Below are positions 16,703 through 30,081 of a DNA stretch of 64,000 nt, one piece after another. Location of the stretch: positions 5,642,001-5,706,000 of the forward strand of contig NC_071349.1 of NCBI RefSeq assembly GCF_027744825.2. Reading direction: 5' to 3'. The DNA comes from Synchiropus splendidus (Eukaryota; Chordata; Actinopteri; Syngnathiformes; Callionymidae). Both the position numbers and the translations under genes were made by a program. Within the stretch, counting starts at the first letter, position 1. Each line of letters begins with the position of its first letter. The notes under the pieces are model-generated. The model worked only from the letters and a program-made list of their open reading frames with translations. It was not told the DNA's origin and did not search any database.

Positions 16703-16843
16703 GGCACAGAGTGAAGCTAGAAGACCCTCAGAAGATGCAGTTCTCGGAAAGACTCTCGGAGATCGAGCGGTACCGATCTATGCGGATAGCACCGGTGAAC
16801 AATAATCGGCCCATTCACCAAAGCCACCTCAGCACCTCACAAG
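16703..16843 (+). CDS. runx3: runx3 coding exon 4
   Basis: 141 nt, entered from GTTGTTCCAG and left through AAG|GTGAGG, phase 1 to phase 1. It starts RHRVKLEDPQK (compare RHRQKLEDQTK in mammals) and continues FSERLSEIERYRSMR and a polar HQSHLSTSQG tail. This is the region just after the Runt domain, with the basic residues that form the nuclear localisation signal in RUNX proteins. It is shorter and more diverged than the Runt exons, which is normal for this part of the family. Confidence 0.92.
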
Positions 16844-19800
16844 GTGAGGACCGATGATATATTCCTTCAGCCCCAATGTCCTCACATAACTAGCACAACA
16901 TGGAAGTGCTGCTGGCTACACTCCCACCGGAGAGTGAAAGAAACAAACATTTATTCTGTGTCACTATATTTATTAACAGGGATATAAGTGACCTTAAATA
17001 CAAATCTGCAACACATCAACACGTTCAACGGTAACCTGGCCAAGAACCCTTCATGTGTGCTTCCTCTGAGGTTTTCACTTTAGTTCCCCTAATTTATGAG
17101 CTGGCCTGTGCATTTGCTGTCAGCTCTGTCCCCAGATGCCTAGCCTTGGTGGGTCCAGACCCCACAGAGTGCGGGGTTGACTCTGCAGCCAGGTGGCATG
17201 GCGGACGCTGGCAGCCGAGCTTGGCTCAGGTGCTGAAGCGGGCCCCCGCACACCTCACACGGCAGCCTCTGGAATGTAGCAGCTGCCCGCTACCTTGGCA
17301 ATCACGTCACTCTCAGCCTGGGCGAATGTGCGGGGGTGAGGAAGGGCAGGGGCAGGATGGTGTGATGGAGGGGAGGGGGCTGTGTCAGCCTGGTGTGTAC
17401 TGTGAACAGCTGCGTGGGTGATGGCTGGAGTGAAGATGAGTGTTCGCCCTCTGTCATATGTCAGAGCCTCTTTAACAGGATGCCATGTCTCGAAGGCACG
17501 TAGACTAAACACACACCAGCATATGCCCTCCACACTCGCCCACTCCAGAGTTCTCATGCTAGCTAATGAACCTCATTACCTTTGTGTCAGCGTGTTGCTG
17601 TGCACAGGAGTACTTGTCTGGCAGTGCCGTGTGGGAGTATTATCAGCGTTTATCGCAACTATGCACCAACGTTCGGCCTTGTGATCAGCTTAGCCAGCAC
17701 TGACTCACCAAAATCTAACAGCTGACTGTCGATAAGACGGGCGCTTTTACACTCGGTCCCGCTTTCATGCACTTGCTGTTGAGTTTGGTCCCTTGTACAG
17801 TCTCTGCCGTGAAGAAAACATGCCAGCCTGTCATAAAAACTTGCAGATACGGTGAAGACAAACACTGCAGAGATTCAACACAATACACCCAGTGTGATGA
17901 GAATTTACTGATAGTTTAGAGTCTGGCACGGGCCCTGTCGGTTGTAAGCCAATGAAAAGCCCCCTGCAGCTAAGCTTGTAGAGGGAGCTTTCTGAGACTT
18001 GTTCATGGAGGGACGAGGGGGCGACTTGGGTAGACATTGTCGAGACAGCAGATAAGGAGCAGCTCTTTGCTTTGCTCTTGTCTGCCTCACACAGGATTAG
18101 AGCAGGAATTAAAGTGTCATTGACTTGTCAGGCTTCAAAGGGCTGTGATGTTGCAACTCACACATGTACAGTATATACACTGCGAGCAGACACAAAACAT
18201 TACCTCCAGTCGGATCTGTCAGAGACCGTAAAGGCCTTGAAGCTTCATGTTACAGCTGGCACCTACTGGAGGCCGTCTCTGCCGGGGAAGGGCTGAAAGA
18301 AAAACCGCACACCTTAATCTGTGGTATTACCGTCATGACGGCACACCGCAGGGCAAGAGTGGTAAAATAATTAAATAAGAGCAGCGAGGCCTTTTCCCTC
18401 CCACCTCTTCTATCAGACAGGAGATGTGTGTCACGTCATGCACCGACAGCACCGAGTTATTTCAGGCAAACAGAAATAGGTCTGTTGTAATGCGTCCCAT
18501 TAAAAGACACAGAGGTGTTTACGTATAAACAGTACACACTGCTGCTCTGCTTTTGGCACCAACGCCAGGCGCAGTTGTGTTCTGCAGAACATTTTAATCC
18601 CGTGGCTTGTTTGTTTGAGAATCACGGGCTGATAGATCACCCATCAACAAGTTATTATTAGATAGATCCCTGTCTCGCAGCTACAATACATGTCCTCCAT
18701 CGTCTGCTGTTGTCCTCCCTCCACTGAATGAGAAAATACACACTCTCCTGAAGACAGTTGGTCGTCCAGTGTTGTTGACAACAGAACGCCAGACATCTGC
18801 TCAGCGAGGATCTTTCTAAGTCACACACATACAAGAGATTGCACCACAGTCTCATCGAAAACACAAAACACACAAATCCAGTTCTGTTTTACTATTGCAA
18901 GTGTCGGAGCCCCAGACAGACGGGGTAATTAAGAGCTCATTACAGTGCGTGCAGTGACAGGATACCTGCGCTCTGGCAGACGACGCGCTCCCTGCTTGTT
19001 TTTGTTCTGTGGCCACAGGTAAGCCTGCCAGACATGCAGAGAGATCCTCAGCAAGGGCAGAGTGTATCAGGGTGTGAGTGAGTGAGTTTTAAATGCGTGT
19101 GCAGTCGAGCAAATCTGACACCCTCACCATCAAGAACTCATTCTGGTTTTCCAAACCTCAAATGTTATAACAGTACAGACTGCCCCTGAAGGGGAGGTTT
19201 ATGTTTACATTACCGTACGTACTTTTCAGGTTGAATCTAATTTCATTTTTCATGCATGGTTTTGAAGAGTAAAGTATGGGAAGGAGCACCAACTCCAAAG
19301 AGTTGTGATCATTTATCCTGGTGAATTACATACGTATACACACTGGATTACTTGTAAGCCGCTCTTTTTTTAGATTTTGAATTCAAGAAAAACTTTTGAT
19401 GTCAGTATAGATTTCCTTCATCAAAGTGGTGAACAAATTACAATTTTGCTGTGTTTCCATTTTCAAAACTCAACAAGCCCCTGGCATGGCCTCTGAAAGG
19501 CTGCCCAGACAAAAGCACTTCTTTCAACTTAAATGTGCTTGAACAGTTAAAGGGTGGGGGTGTGGTGCCGCAGCAATTTAATCATCCAAAAGAAAGTCCT
19601 GGCACTTTTGAGGCAGTATCGTTTGACATGTTATTTATCCCAACACCTGTGTGATCCTCTGAAGATGAATATCAGATACTATCACCACGCTCTGCTGTCC
19701 CTGTGCCTTTGATCTGCAAGTGTCTTTGAAAGTCTCTGTCTGAATTTGTGATGCTATTGTGAACAGCTGAATCAAGTTCAATTACTATGTTGAGGAATAT

Positions 19801-22339
19801 TACAACTGTTTTTATAGTGAATGCTCAGCTGTGTCTGCAAATTCAGCAGCACGCTCCTGGAGTTTCCCCTGGACCCAACTTTATTAGGGCAAAGTTCCTT
19901 TTAAAAGAGAACACGCACCACTCCTCTATCCGCCAAAGTGACCACACTGTTTGCTCCACATAAACATGTTGGCCGGGCCCCCATGTTCGAGGCAGCGCTT
20001 GCCTCCATCACTCACAAGATATCTGAATTAATTTACTCCACCAGAACGACATGATCAGCCAATTACAACTGAGAGCTCTGCAGGAAATTAGCATCATCGG
20101 AAGGCTGTGGTGTGGACCTTCTTCTGTAGGTGTCGCTGCAGATGTCGATGTCTGCCAAACCCAGACAGGAAGTTGATCTGCTGGAGCCAATGCAACCAAA
20201 GCGAGCGGGATACTGGACCAGCCCTTTAGACACTTTGTTTAACTCGTGCACCCCACTATTTACACAATATGTCAATGGCCGTCGAGGAGTTTATTTGTTA
20301 TGCTGCCTGAAAGCTTCACTTGTGGTTTCTTTTTTGTGACCTGGAGATGAATAATTCAAACTGAAAATGTTTCTGTTATTCAACAAGAAAAAACCTCTTT
20401 GAAGTTCCCTTCTTGGTTAAAAAAAGAAAAAAGAGAAATGAGAGCACACTGCTCATTTGCCAGCCTCCAATGTTTGGGTAAGTTATAATTTCACATCAGA
20501 GTCAGGCTGAGTTTTACATTTCAGCAATTACACAAACTACATGTGAGCCATGAACAGACCCTATTGAGTTCGAGGGAGGAGGTTAGGGCCGGGGGCCGAC
20601 GGGCGCTCAAAGAGAACCAGGATTTTTCAGCCCAAGTGTTTGTTTTTGCTCATGTTATAAGTGAGGGCTCAAAAGACATATCAGATGTCCCACATAGCAG
20701 AGCCAAGGCCATGTTTCTTCCCTCTAACACGCTCTGCCCTTCGCTGGCGTCTTTAATTCTCTCGCTCGTTCGCTCGACGCCTAGGGCCTAAGTGAAACAG
20801 GAAGCACGCACAAGGGCCGGCATTCACTGTGTCTCAATGACATGCTTCATTTCAGCAGTTGCGTTACATGTGGCATAGGCGTCGCTGAATCCAAAATCAC
20901 GAGGATGATCTTCTTGCTGGCAGGTCTTTATCGACACATAAATTCCAAGCGTGTGTTTGTTTGTGCTCACACAAGTCTAGCAGTGATCCAGAGCTGGTCA
21001 TTGGAGTCCCCACTTTGTCCACTCCCTGCCCCGCCCCTCATCTCCACCCAAGGCCTGGCCCACTTATTAACAGGGGTAATCTGTGACTCTGGTATTGACA
21101 CTGTCTGCTGGCCAATCAAAATATTTGAAGGAAATGTTTATTTTCTTGAGCGAATCACACCAGCTGCTTTCAAGCCTCTCTGAATAAGTCCATTTATGTG
21201 TGTAAGAATTTGCCATTGTGAGGAATCGTGCGCCTCTCTGAGAGACTGAGTGCTGATTTAGGTTTTTGCAAAGGAAGTAGAACTTTGGGGGAAGTACAGA
21301 TCTTACATGCTGAGTCCACAGTAGCTATAGGTGTACCCAAAGTACCACCCTTCTCTGCTTCTGGCATCCTCCTACTTCCTAATTGGCACGACGGGAGGCT
21401 AGCAGTTTACTATGGTGCGGTATCTCAAAAGCGGAAAGGAGAGACATAGTGTTACCACATGTTTGACTAGACCTGGGAAATTTGTGGTTGTATAAAGCCG
21501 TATTTCCACAGCAGCCTCTAGCATTCTCTGTTTTCAAGTGATGGCTGACTTGGTCGTACAGGACAACAGTTTTATTTATTTGTTATATAAATATATTAGA
21601 GATACTTATTATTACAGCTTTATCTATTGCTAGCTGTACGCAATGTAATGCAACACCTGGTTAGAGTGCAAGACTCAGGATTTTGAGCTCTGCTTCTTGT
21701 TGACCTGATGCGTCGTATTGATACAATGGACCTAGCAAAGCTCCACTACCTTTCCATTGCCGAAGCACATTTTGCAATGTTCTCGGAGGAATGTTGCTGA
21801 CTTCAGTGTTGCCCAGGTGCCGAGATTTCCACTGCCTTCTGTCCCAGTTGTCTTGGTATCACTGCATCACCTCAGACTGAAGTAAATAGGCTTTGTTTGT
21901 GTCAATCTTCTTGTGGTGTCACCATGGAGTGTGAAACAGGGTCCCACGCGTTCGGCCAACAGGTCGCTGACCTCTCTCCACCTCCTGTCAGCTTTGCTGG
22001 ACAGTCTACTGAGTGTTCTGCATTTCGCAGGCCTCTGTTGTCTCACCTTAAACACCCAAAAATATCACCGCCGGCTGCCGTTGGGCATGTTTTTTCCAGG
22101 CTTGGTCTCACCACAGTGAGAAAGCTGCTCCTCCTCTTCCCAGTCGTCACCACTTGGTCAGCAGAGGCGGACCTGTGACAGGAAGACACATCTCCGACAT
22201 GCCAGCTGTCAAGACAGTTTTGACAAGTCTGACATGATGTTTTTGTGTGCCTCAGTTACCCTTTCAGCAACATGTAAATTATGTTCCGAAACTATTCCTG
22301 ACATCAGTCCTAATCTGCCTTTTATGTCTTTGTGCACAG
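16844..22339 (+). other. runx3 intron 4
   Basis: 5.5 kb with no supported exon. The block at about 17140-17400 is clearly GC-rich compared with its surroundings. It contains several G-runs (for example 17332-17336, 17344-17346, 17349-17352, 17371-17380) and could be an enhancer or a CpG-rich patch. The open frame across it shows no recognisable protein. Elsewhere I see nothing distinctive. Confidence 0.7.
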
Positions 22340-22417
22340 CAGCTCTGTGGCCGGAGCAGATGGACACTCCTAATCTGAAGACTTGCAAAGTGGAGGAAGA
22401 CTTGAGAACTTGGCCAG
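22340..22417 (+). CDS. runx3: runx3 coding exon 5 (frame-neutral, probably alternative)
   Basis: 78 nt between TTTGTGCACAG and CCAG|GTGAGA. It enters and leaves in phase 1 and adds 26 residues including ALWPEQMDTPN and EEDLRTWP. It occupies the place of the 162-nt alternative exon of RUNX1 (the one with PPWSYDQSYQ), but the peptide is short and only loosely similar (LWPEQ against PWSYDQ). The RUNX3 protein recalled from human has no counterpart. Because the length is a multiple of three and both phases match, the mRNA stays in frame whether the exon is used or skipped. The splice sites and open frame are seen; use in mRNA is inferred. Confidence 0.75.
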
Positions 22418-25400
22418 GTGAGACACTGCGTTAACCATCCTTGTGGAAACAATGTTTTTAGTATTCGTGTCAAATTTGATTCGAAAAGTACCAGTCCATA
22501 TTTGCATATACTGATTCATGCGCCATGATTTGAAGTGTGTAATGACTGATAATAGCGACATGACGCCAAACGAACAAGAGGGGTTAATCAGGTCATGTTG
22601 AAAATAAAATTCCATTCATGCCTCTGTGACATGAAACACACTTACAGGCACATAGACATCATTGAAGCTCATTTAAATAGCAAAGACACTTCACACATTC
22701 CAGTGTCAAAGCTCAACACATTTTAATAAGCAGCCGTTTTTACACCACCGGTTGCCAAACACATTTCAGAAAGTGGCAAAGCTTGAAAGGTGGGTCACAA
22801 AAAAGGTGTGCCATTGGGTCTCATAGAATTGGCTGTCCAAAAGCATTTACACAACCCAAACCTCCGAACCAGAATCCACCAAAAAGATTTGCTCAGTCAT
22901 CTCCGTGTACTGTGATGAAGTTTAGAATGAAGTAGCACTATCATCGTCACATCATAAGATATATATAAAGCGTGCTGTAAAGCCTGAGGCAAAAACTTGT
23001 TTACAGATACTTCAGTGTGAATCAGATTTAAAATTCAGGAAATGAGGGAGAAGGCAGTGCAGAGTACAGTGACTGTGCCTGTACTGTAATTCTTAATGGT
23101 GCAGCAGTTGTTGGGGTGCATTAAGTCAAATGATGCAGCAACAAATCTCTCGTAATCTCTGTGTCTATCACTCATTGTTTTTTCCTTCGAGTGATACACA
23201 ACCTCCTCGCCCTCATGGAAAATCACTTCATTTACAAATGTATAAATCATTTCATCTTGTTTCGTTGATACATTAGGAAAATCAGCAGCTTTTCGCAATC
23301 ACAAATTTTCTTATGTCTTGCTTGTATTGCACGTGACAAGTTAGACACATGCAAAATCCAACGCGCTCACACGATGCCGTGCTTTACGCGGATGAGGCTT
23401 TGGGGCTGTTGACCGCGGTGCCACATTTCAGAGGTGATTATTATTTGCATCTGACATGATGTGCTGGTCTCCAATCCTCAGCACTTAAATAAACACCTGG
23501 AGATCATTTGTGTTCATTTGGATCTCCTATTCTTTGGTCTGCACAGCGGCGCCTCGGCACCAGCGTCATGTTGCCCTGTCATCCTCACATCTACAGTCAC
23601 TGCTCATGCTTGCGGCATCCACCGTCTACAGCGTAGTAAATCCCGGTGAAGATATTTACCTCAGCTGGGAGTCAAGTTCAGCCGCTGATATAACTATAGC
23701 ACAGTGTGGGTGATGTAAGGGGGAATTATTACTGTCCTTATGAGAACTTCATCTCCATCACATTGCTTACTTGTTGCTTCGTTGCCATATGTGGAGAACA
23801 CTGTGGTTTCCAAGAAAGTTGGCCGTATCTGACGACTTTATCTGGTCCATATGACACCATATTTCTAGTATGGGGAAATGGATTTTCAAAGCATATCCCG
23901 ACTGGTGTGGCCCTGGCTTCATCTCTTCATTCACCTGATTTGCCTGAGACACCATTCCGGGCTGTTTGCCGTCACAGTTTGCATCAAGCCTGTGTAAACA
24001 TTTCACAGGTGAGCGCCTGGATTTGCATCCCCACATTTGCAGCCACCGTATGCAGATGTCCACCTAACCTGCTGACATTCACACACGGTGATCGCCCCGA
24101 ACCCCTATGTTAACAAGCAAAATCAGTTTCTCTCATAAGCAAATGAGTCAAACCTCCTGGGTTACACGCTTCAGTGTGGACTAGTGGACTCTTTAAGTTG
24201 AGCAGAAAGCCAGCAGAGGAGGAGGAATCTACTCCTGGTCATCCAAAATGAAACGAGAGAAATGCTCCAAAGATAGAGGAGCACTGGAGCTGGAACACTC
24301 TGTTCTCTATAAAAGCTCTGCCTGCAACTCTTCTCGAGTGGGAACATCACAGACGGTAGACTGTTCCAGCTCGCCCTCTGGGGTCTGTACCCTCTCCTGT
24401 CCCTGCAATTTAGTCAACACATTTCAGACGGGTCTAATGGAGATCATGTGTGGGTTCGGGCCAGAGAGGTTAGGCCGCTTGGCAAGGAAGACGTTGCTGC
24501 AGAGATACACGACTGTAACCACAGCCACAACAACACGGCCGACATTGACTTAAGGTGGGGGAAGGGGCAGCCGTCAGGTATGCGGCCTGTTTAAAGTAGT
24601 TCTAAGGCCCACTGGAAATGTTTTCTTCTCCAATCTTTGTCTGGAGTTTATCGCCTCCTCCAGAGGGAGCTGCTGTATTGCAGAGGGGCTTCACCTGGCC
24701 TCCAGCCAAGTGCTTGATGCTGCACAAGCCCATTAAGGTGTTGTGATAAGTGTCCCGTCCAGTTTCCCCTGACAAAACACAGTAGCCGATCCCTGGTGCA
24801 GTTTAACCAACACATTTCCACCAATTCCAATTTAACTGAGATCATGAATGGGGTGGGCAGCAGCAGCCGGAGACATCAAGTCACCCACACCACAGATCCC
24901 CTCCCCGACTTCACCAACAAAGCTAAATATAGGGCAGACACAGGGAGATGAAGGGATGGAGCGAGTGCCAGTGAGGGAAAGTGAACACAGGCAGTTTGGG
25001 AGCCCGGTAGGAATTAGTGGGCCGGCTCCACTTCACCCGAATCAACAGCAGCTGAAGACTTGAATTTTCCTCGTGTGAAATCAGATACGGAGCCTGGTAG
25101 ACTCTGGAAAAAGAAACAAGCCCTTGCCCCCCCGCCACCACTGCCACCAACACCACCATCTTCCTCATCCCGAAAATACGAGGAAATACATGTGTAGAAA
25201 GGAGAAAAGTCGAAGCCAAGGAAATTGGAAACTGATTTTTTTGTGTGCAACTGAAAATGGACACAGACCACCAGACATAAGGGAAAGACATTTTTAACAA
25301 GGCTGTGGCACGCAACTTTGGCATTCTCCCCCCTCGGGGCTGTGACGTGCAAATGCTTGCTATTTCTCAAATACAGGCTCTCTTTTCTCTGCCATCCAAA

Positions 25401-26919
25401 TCCACATTTTACACTTGCGAGTCATGTGGACACATAAGGGCCGTAGAAGCCACAAACAAATAAATCGGCACTTCAGTTTTGAGTGTGAACAAGCATCAGG
25501 TGTAGGATGATATTTCAACATGAAGTATGAAGAACTTCTGCGCTTTTTTTTGGGACACATCAAACTTGTTACATGGGATTCAATTTGAAAAACGCTACAA
25601 TTTGTCAATTTGTTGTCAGGAGCTAAGTTTAATTAAATGAAGTCACAAGAAAACCATCTTTTCCTGAACTTCATCCTCCTTCGGTTTGCGCCAGCATTTA
25701 CATAGATATCAGGTTTCAAACATAATGAATATGTATGCTTGGGTTTGTGGCCTCATCGTTCATCAAACATAACACCAGAACTGTGTGGACACAGATGTGA
25801 TTTTCAAAAGAAAGGGATCTGCGATTGTAGCAGTTAGCATGGCAATGGTAGCCTACCCTATCGGAGGTCACCTTACTCTGAGTTCTCCTTCCCTCATAGT
25901 TCACCCAAGCAAAAACACAAGTCCAACTTTGCAACAGAATCACAAATTATATGTTGTTTCATTTTAATATAAACAAGTATAAGAATGAATCTTGGAATTA
26001 CTTACACATCAAGCAGCAGTCTATCAGCCTGCACTGCCAAATCTCTCGATCGACTGACTTCCTTTTGTGCGGAGTTTCATTAGACACTCCATATATTGTC
26101 AGTGTCTTTCAAAAATGCTTATTGAAGTTGTACAAAATCCCCCACAGCTCTTCTCACATTGATCCAACAAAGATACTGTAAGTCTCTGTGTTTGACTGAT
26201 TTTAGGTGAAGTGTGTAGACGGCTGCCCCAAGGGGACATTTTCATTATCCTGGTTTGAGGAATGTCCTGCTGTCAGAGCCTTTTAAGATACATCACGCAC
26301 AAATATCTTTCATGCCGTTGTATGGAATAGTCTAAACAAGCAGTTTGGATTCCTGACGCCAATACCACACTGATATTCATGAATAATATGGAAGATCTCC
26401 ATATTATTTTCAGGATGGGTGGGCGGATCATAATACGTGTCACCCCCACCGACTCAGAATAGAGCGACCAGACTGTCATTAAGGTTTTTGCGGATAGTCT
26501 TGCAGAGGGAGGCCTCTCTGTCTGAAGTTTGTCTTTAACTGGCATCACACTCACTCTCCTGGCAGACAGACACACTCAGAAAGGCAGCAGTCTTGCAAGG
26601 GCACCCCCTCAAAGATTACAAGAGAATCATGTTATAAAGAGTCACACACGCTAAGCAGAAGTTCCAACTTCAGGGAACCTAAGGACTCAAACCTGCTGGG
26701 TGGCATTGCATGTTGTCTAGAGGAGAGGTGTCTGTCAAACAGCACCAAGTAAACAAGAAACACCGTGTAAGACCAAACAGGATTAACATTTAATCATTTG
26801 ATGAAGTGGCCCTAGTGGGACCACACCCAAAGAGAAGCCTTGACACTTGCAGTGAATGGTATGGCACTTGTAGTGTGGAAGGTGGGAGGTTCTAATGTGC
26901 CTTTTTTCCACTTCTGCAG
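22418..26919 (+). other. runx3 intron 5
   Basis: 4.5 kb with no supported exon. A small 11-bp hairpin (26382-26392 with 26398-26408) lies about 510 bp before the last exon. Several short open frames occur (for example at 23035-23298, minus), but none has a normal start, splice context or recognisable domain. Confidence 0.75.
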
Positions 26920-27401
26920 GGACTACGGACATCTTCCAGCAGAGGACGACCTTCCCATCTCTGTCACCACTGACGGACCCTCGCTTCTCAGATCCCCGCA
27001 TGCACTACCCGGGGGCCTTCCCTTACTCCGCCAACACTTCCAGCACTGGCATCAGTGGCCTCAGCATGTCAGCTTCATCCAGATACCACACCTACCTGCC
27101 CCCTCCCTACACAAACAACCAGACCCAGAACTTCCAGTCCAACTCCTACCTGTATTATGGCGCAGGTTCCGGTTCTTACCAGTTTTCCATGGTAGCTCCA
27201 GGAAACACCGGGGGAGAACGCTCTCCTACCCGCTTGCTTTCCTGCTCAGGGGCCGGGGGCACTGGAGGGACCAACAGTCTGATGAACGCAGGCCTGAACA
27301 CCCAGAGTGAAGGGGTGGAGGCCGACGGCAGCCACAGCAATTCTCCCACAACCATGAGTGCCTCTGGCCGCCTGGATGAGTCCGTCTGGAGGCCTTACTG
27401 A
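26920..27401 (+). CDS. runx3: runx3 coding exon 6 (activation/inhibition domains, VWRPY end)
   Basis: 482 coding nt after TTCCACTTCTGCAG, ending in TGA. It encodes the C-terminal regulatory part: [26 protein letters not shown] (with the PPPY motif bound by WW-domain proteins such as YAP and NEDD4-type ligases), [34 protein letters not shown] and the terminal VWRPY that recruits Groucho/TLE. All these blocks are standard for RUNX1-3. The [11 protein letters not shown] spelling is closest to RUNX3. No frameshift or early stop is present. Confidence 0.96.
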
Positions 27402-28123
27402 CTCACTGACAGCCAGGCAATCCAGCGAAAGGAAGGAGTTGGTCAAGAGAGCTGAACGAAACAAGCTGAACACTGAAAGAACCAGAGATGATGCATGTTC
27501 TGATTGCTCACTGAAGACTCCTTCAACTCGCCGTGCATTTTCTACGTTTTGAGTGAACTCTTGCACTGTTATGAATTCTCTAAACATGAAGATCAGCTGA
27601 ACTGCAACGAGGAGAAGCCATAGAAACATTTCAGGAAATGAGTGGATCAATAAGTTACAAGCCGAACATTCACTGACTCATCTGACTTGATCCACTCACG
27701 CAGGGGAGATGAGCGACTAAATGTTTGTTCTTCAGTGACTCCATCCGAAGCTGTAGAAATCTGAGCTTTAGCCTCCCCAAAATACTTTTGTCCATTGGGA
27801 AAAATATCTTCTGTCTTTTCACTTACGTAGTACATTATTGCCTAATTTATGATCCAAGCCATCTGAGGAACAGTGACAATCGATGGAAAGGGGAGCATAT
27901 TGGGCGTCACCACTCACATGCTGCATTGTTCTGGTTTCAAAACTCAGGCGTCACACCCTGTTGTGCCTACTCGCCATTCAATACATCATCAAAACTCCAA
28001 TCGCGTATTTAAAACTGGATGATGACAGTTAACTTTAAATATTTATTTGAGCCAAATTCTGAGGAAATGTATGCATACCCCTGTCTCCTTAAATCATTTC
28101 CTTCAACCTTTCCTTTTTTATAA

Positions 28124-28155
<32 letters not shown>
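28124..28155. repeat. Compound (CA)n(TA)n microsatellite in the runx3 3' UTR
   Basis: About seven CA units pass directly into about eight TA units. It sits about 720 bp after the runx3 stop codon, so length variants would be transcribed. Confidence 0.95.
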
Positions 28156-29153
28156 GTTCTCGTAAATGGTTGGAATTTCTGTAATATATTGATAGTAAAT
28201 TATGAAACAAACTTTCATGTAATTATTATTTCCAATGTAGCTTTGATGCACTAAAAACTTTCGATTTTTCCGAATGAACCACGCCCAATGATGACGCCTT
28301 TGAAATGCTTTCCAAACTGCCTATCTATGCTGAATACGCTTAATTTTTTGCACTATGTTTTCTGGTTTCCATTTATTATCTGAAGAAAGAAAAATGTTAA
28401 TGTACATATTTGACAAACCCTGAAAGTCTCTTTGCCAGCATGCTAGGTGCTTTAATAATGTTTTTGAGATTCAGTTGATGGCATAATCTATACTTCTATT
28501 TATTTCCTCTGATTTGGTCATCATATTGAGCTGGTTGTCACCGAGCTGCTGTCTTCCTCTGAATCTAAATCTTCTCAAATATGTAGAAGCTTTCCCTGCA
28601 CTGACAGACAAACCTTATGCTAGCTTGCTAGCGTACTTCATTGTACTTACTCTTATTCAAGTTGCAATCCATGCAGTTGCATTTATTTATAACGCCCATT
28701 CAAAGACGTGATTCAAACAATTGATGAACATACGCATTGCATTAGTGGCGTTAACAGATATAACACATAATACAAAGAGCTTTATAATGCGTGCAGTGCA
28801 TTTCTTTTTTATGGTGACTCTCATATAAAAAAAAAATCTGGTCTGATGACTGCGAATCAAGTATAACATGAGAAAACAGATGGGAAAAAACCGAGGCCAC
28901 AATTATATTACAAAGGGCTACAAAACACTTGACACAAAACATTACACAAATCCCCGTAGCATTAGCAACACAAACGCAATGTTCTCAAGACACTTTTCAT
29001 GTCTGATCAAGGGCTTTCATGCCATGGTTGCAGTTTTAGTATTGCAACTCATTTAAATGCAATAGATTCCGTGAGCTTTTTCAAGGTAGGTAGGTAGCCT
29101 GTTTATGCATTTATTAAAAATGTAACCTAAGTAAACGCATTCCTGCATCACAG

Positions 29154-29175
29154 GTGTGTGTGTGTGTGTGTGTGT
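29154..29175. repeat. (GT)n microsatellite
   Basis: Eleven GT units in the presumed runx3 3' UTR. Confidence 0.95.
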
Positions 29176-30017
29176 ATGGATGCTTCTCTGCGTCTGTTTG
29201 TAGTCAACCCTGGATGAGGAGGTGTGCAAGGATGAGGTGTAGTTCAGAGAGGAACTACTCCTCCATGAATGGTCTCTTCTTACCAACATGAAGGCAATTA
29301 TGCAAAGGAAGCAAAAAAAAAACGGTGTTGTTGTGCAACGTCCCTTTGTTCTGTGAAGTCGGACTCTCTTTGAAGCTCCGAATCTGTCTCTTTTTTTGTC
29401 TCATTAACCGATGCCCGGAGCTCCGACCTCTGCCAACATTTCACACGGCTCCTCTTCAGCCAAACCTTTGTATCAGATGTCTACTGGGGAAAACAAACTA
29501 GGAGCAGATTAGTTCTAGTCATTGCTTTCAAGCACTTGCTGCTCAGGTCATAAGTTATGCAAGATTTTATTTTTAAAAAGGACCCTTTGGCTTGTTTATC
29601 ATTCCTGTCGCTTTTTTGATGAAGACAAAAAGCATGTTCCCTTCCTCCTCCAGGAGTCTTTCCTTTGAGTGGAACTCATGCAGCTAGAGAAGCCGTACGT
29701 CTTTGAGTGAGTGTGCGGCTCCTTCCAAAGAAAAACCAAAGACTTCCCAACTGCCTGCACTGAATGATCTCTGCTGTCATTCTCATCAGGACATGTACAT
29801 TTGTTGTTGTTATTGGATCAAAGAGCACAATGTTAATTCTTCTGTTCTTTTTAAAAGAATTCCCTTTCTCGTATATCTCTCCATTTCTTATTATGCTCAA
29901 AGCATGTACGTCTGAAAATGTTAATTTAAAAAAAACTGTTGTATGTAATTTCATCATTGATGCTTCTGTATTGAGTGCTTGTAAAGTTTGCCGATAATGT
30001 AGTTTTTAATTCTTTTA

Positions 30018-30081
30018 ATTAAAAAATACACAACTTAAAAGCCTCCATGAGTCTTTATAGTAAAGTAAGTGAACAAATAAA
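30018..30081 (+). terminator. runx3: runx3 polyadenylation signals (candidates)
   Basis: ATTAAA at 30018-30023 and AATAAA at 30076-30081 are the first convincing signals far enough downstream of the stop to give a UTR of family-like length. Cleavage would be expected within about 10-30 nt after either one. Not confirmed by transcript data. Confidence 0.5.

Noticed and set aside
17053..17421. 122-codon frame in runx3 intron 4
   Set aside because: Lies in the GC-rich island; no domain, no acceptor/donor pair fitting the runx3 phases, and the exon 4 to exon 5 join is already in frame without it.
23035..23298. 87-codon minus-strand frame in runx3 intron 5
   Set aside because: The composition looks protein-like, but it begins at a TTG rather than ATG, has no splice signals and no family I recognise.
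26382..26408. 11-bp hairpin upstream of the last runx3 exon
   Set aside because: Perfect but short and AT-rich with a 5-nt loop; expected by chance in a window this size.
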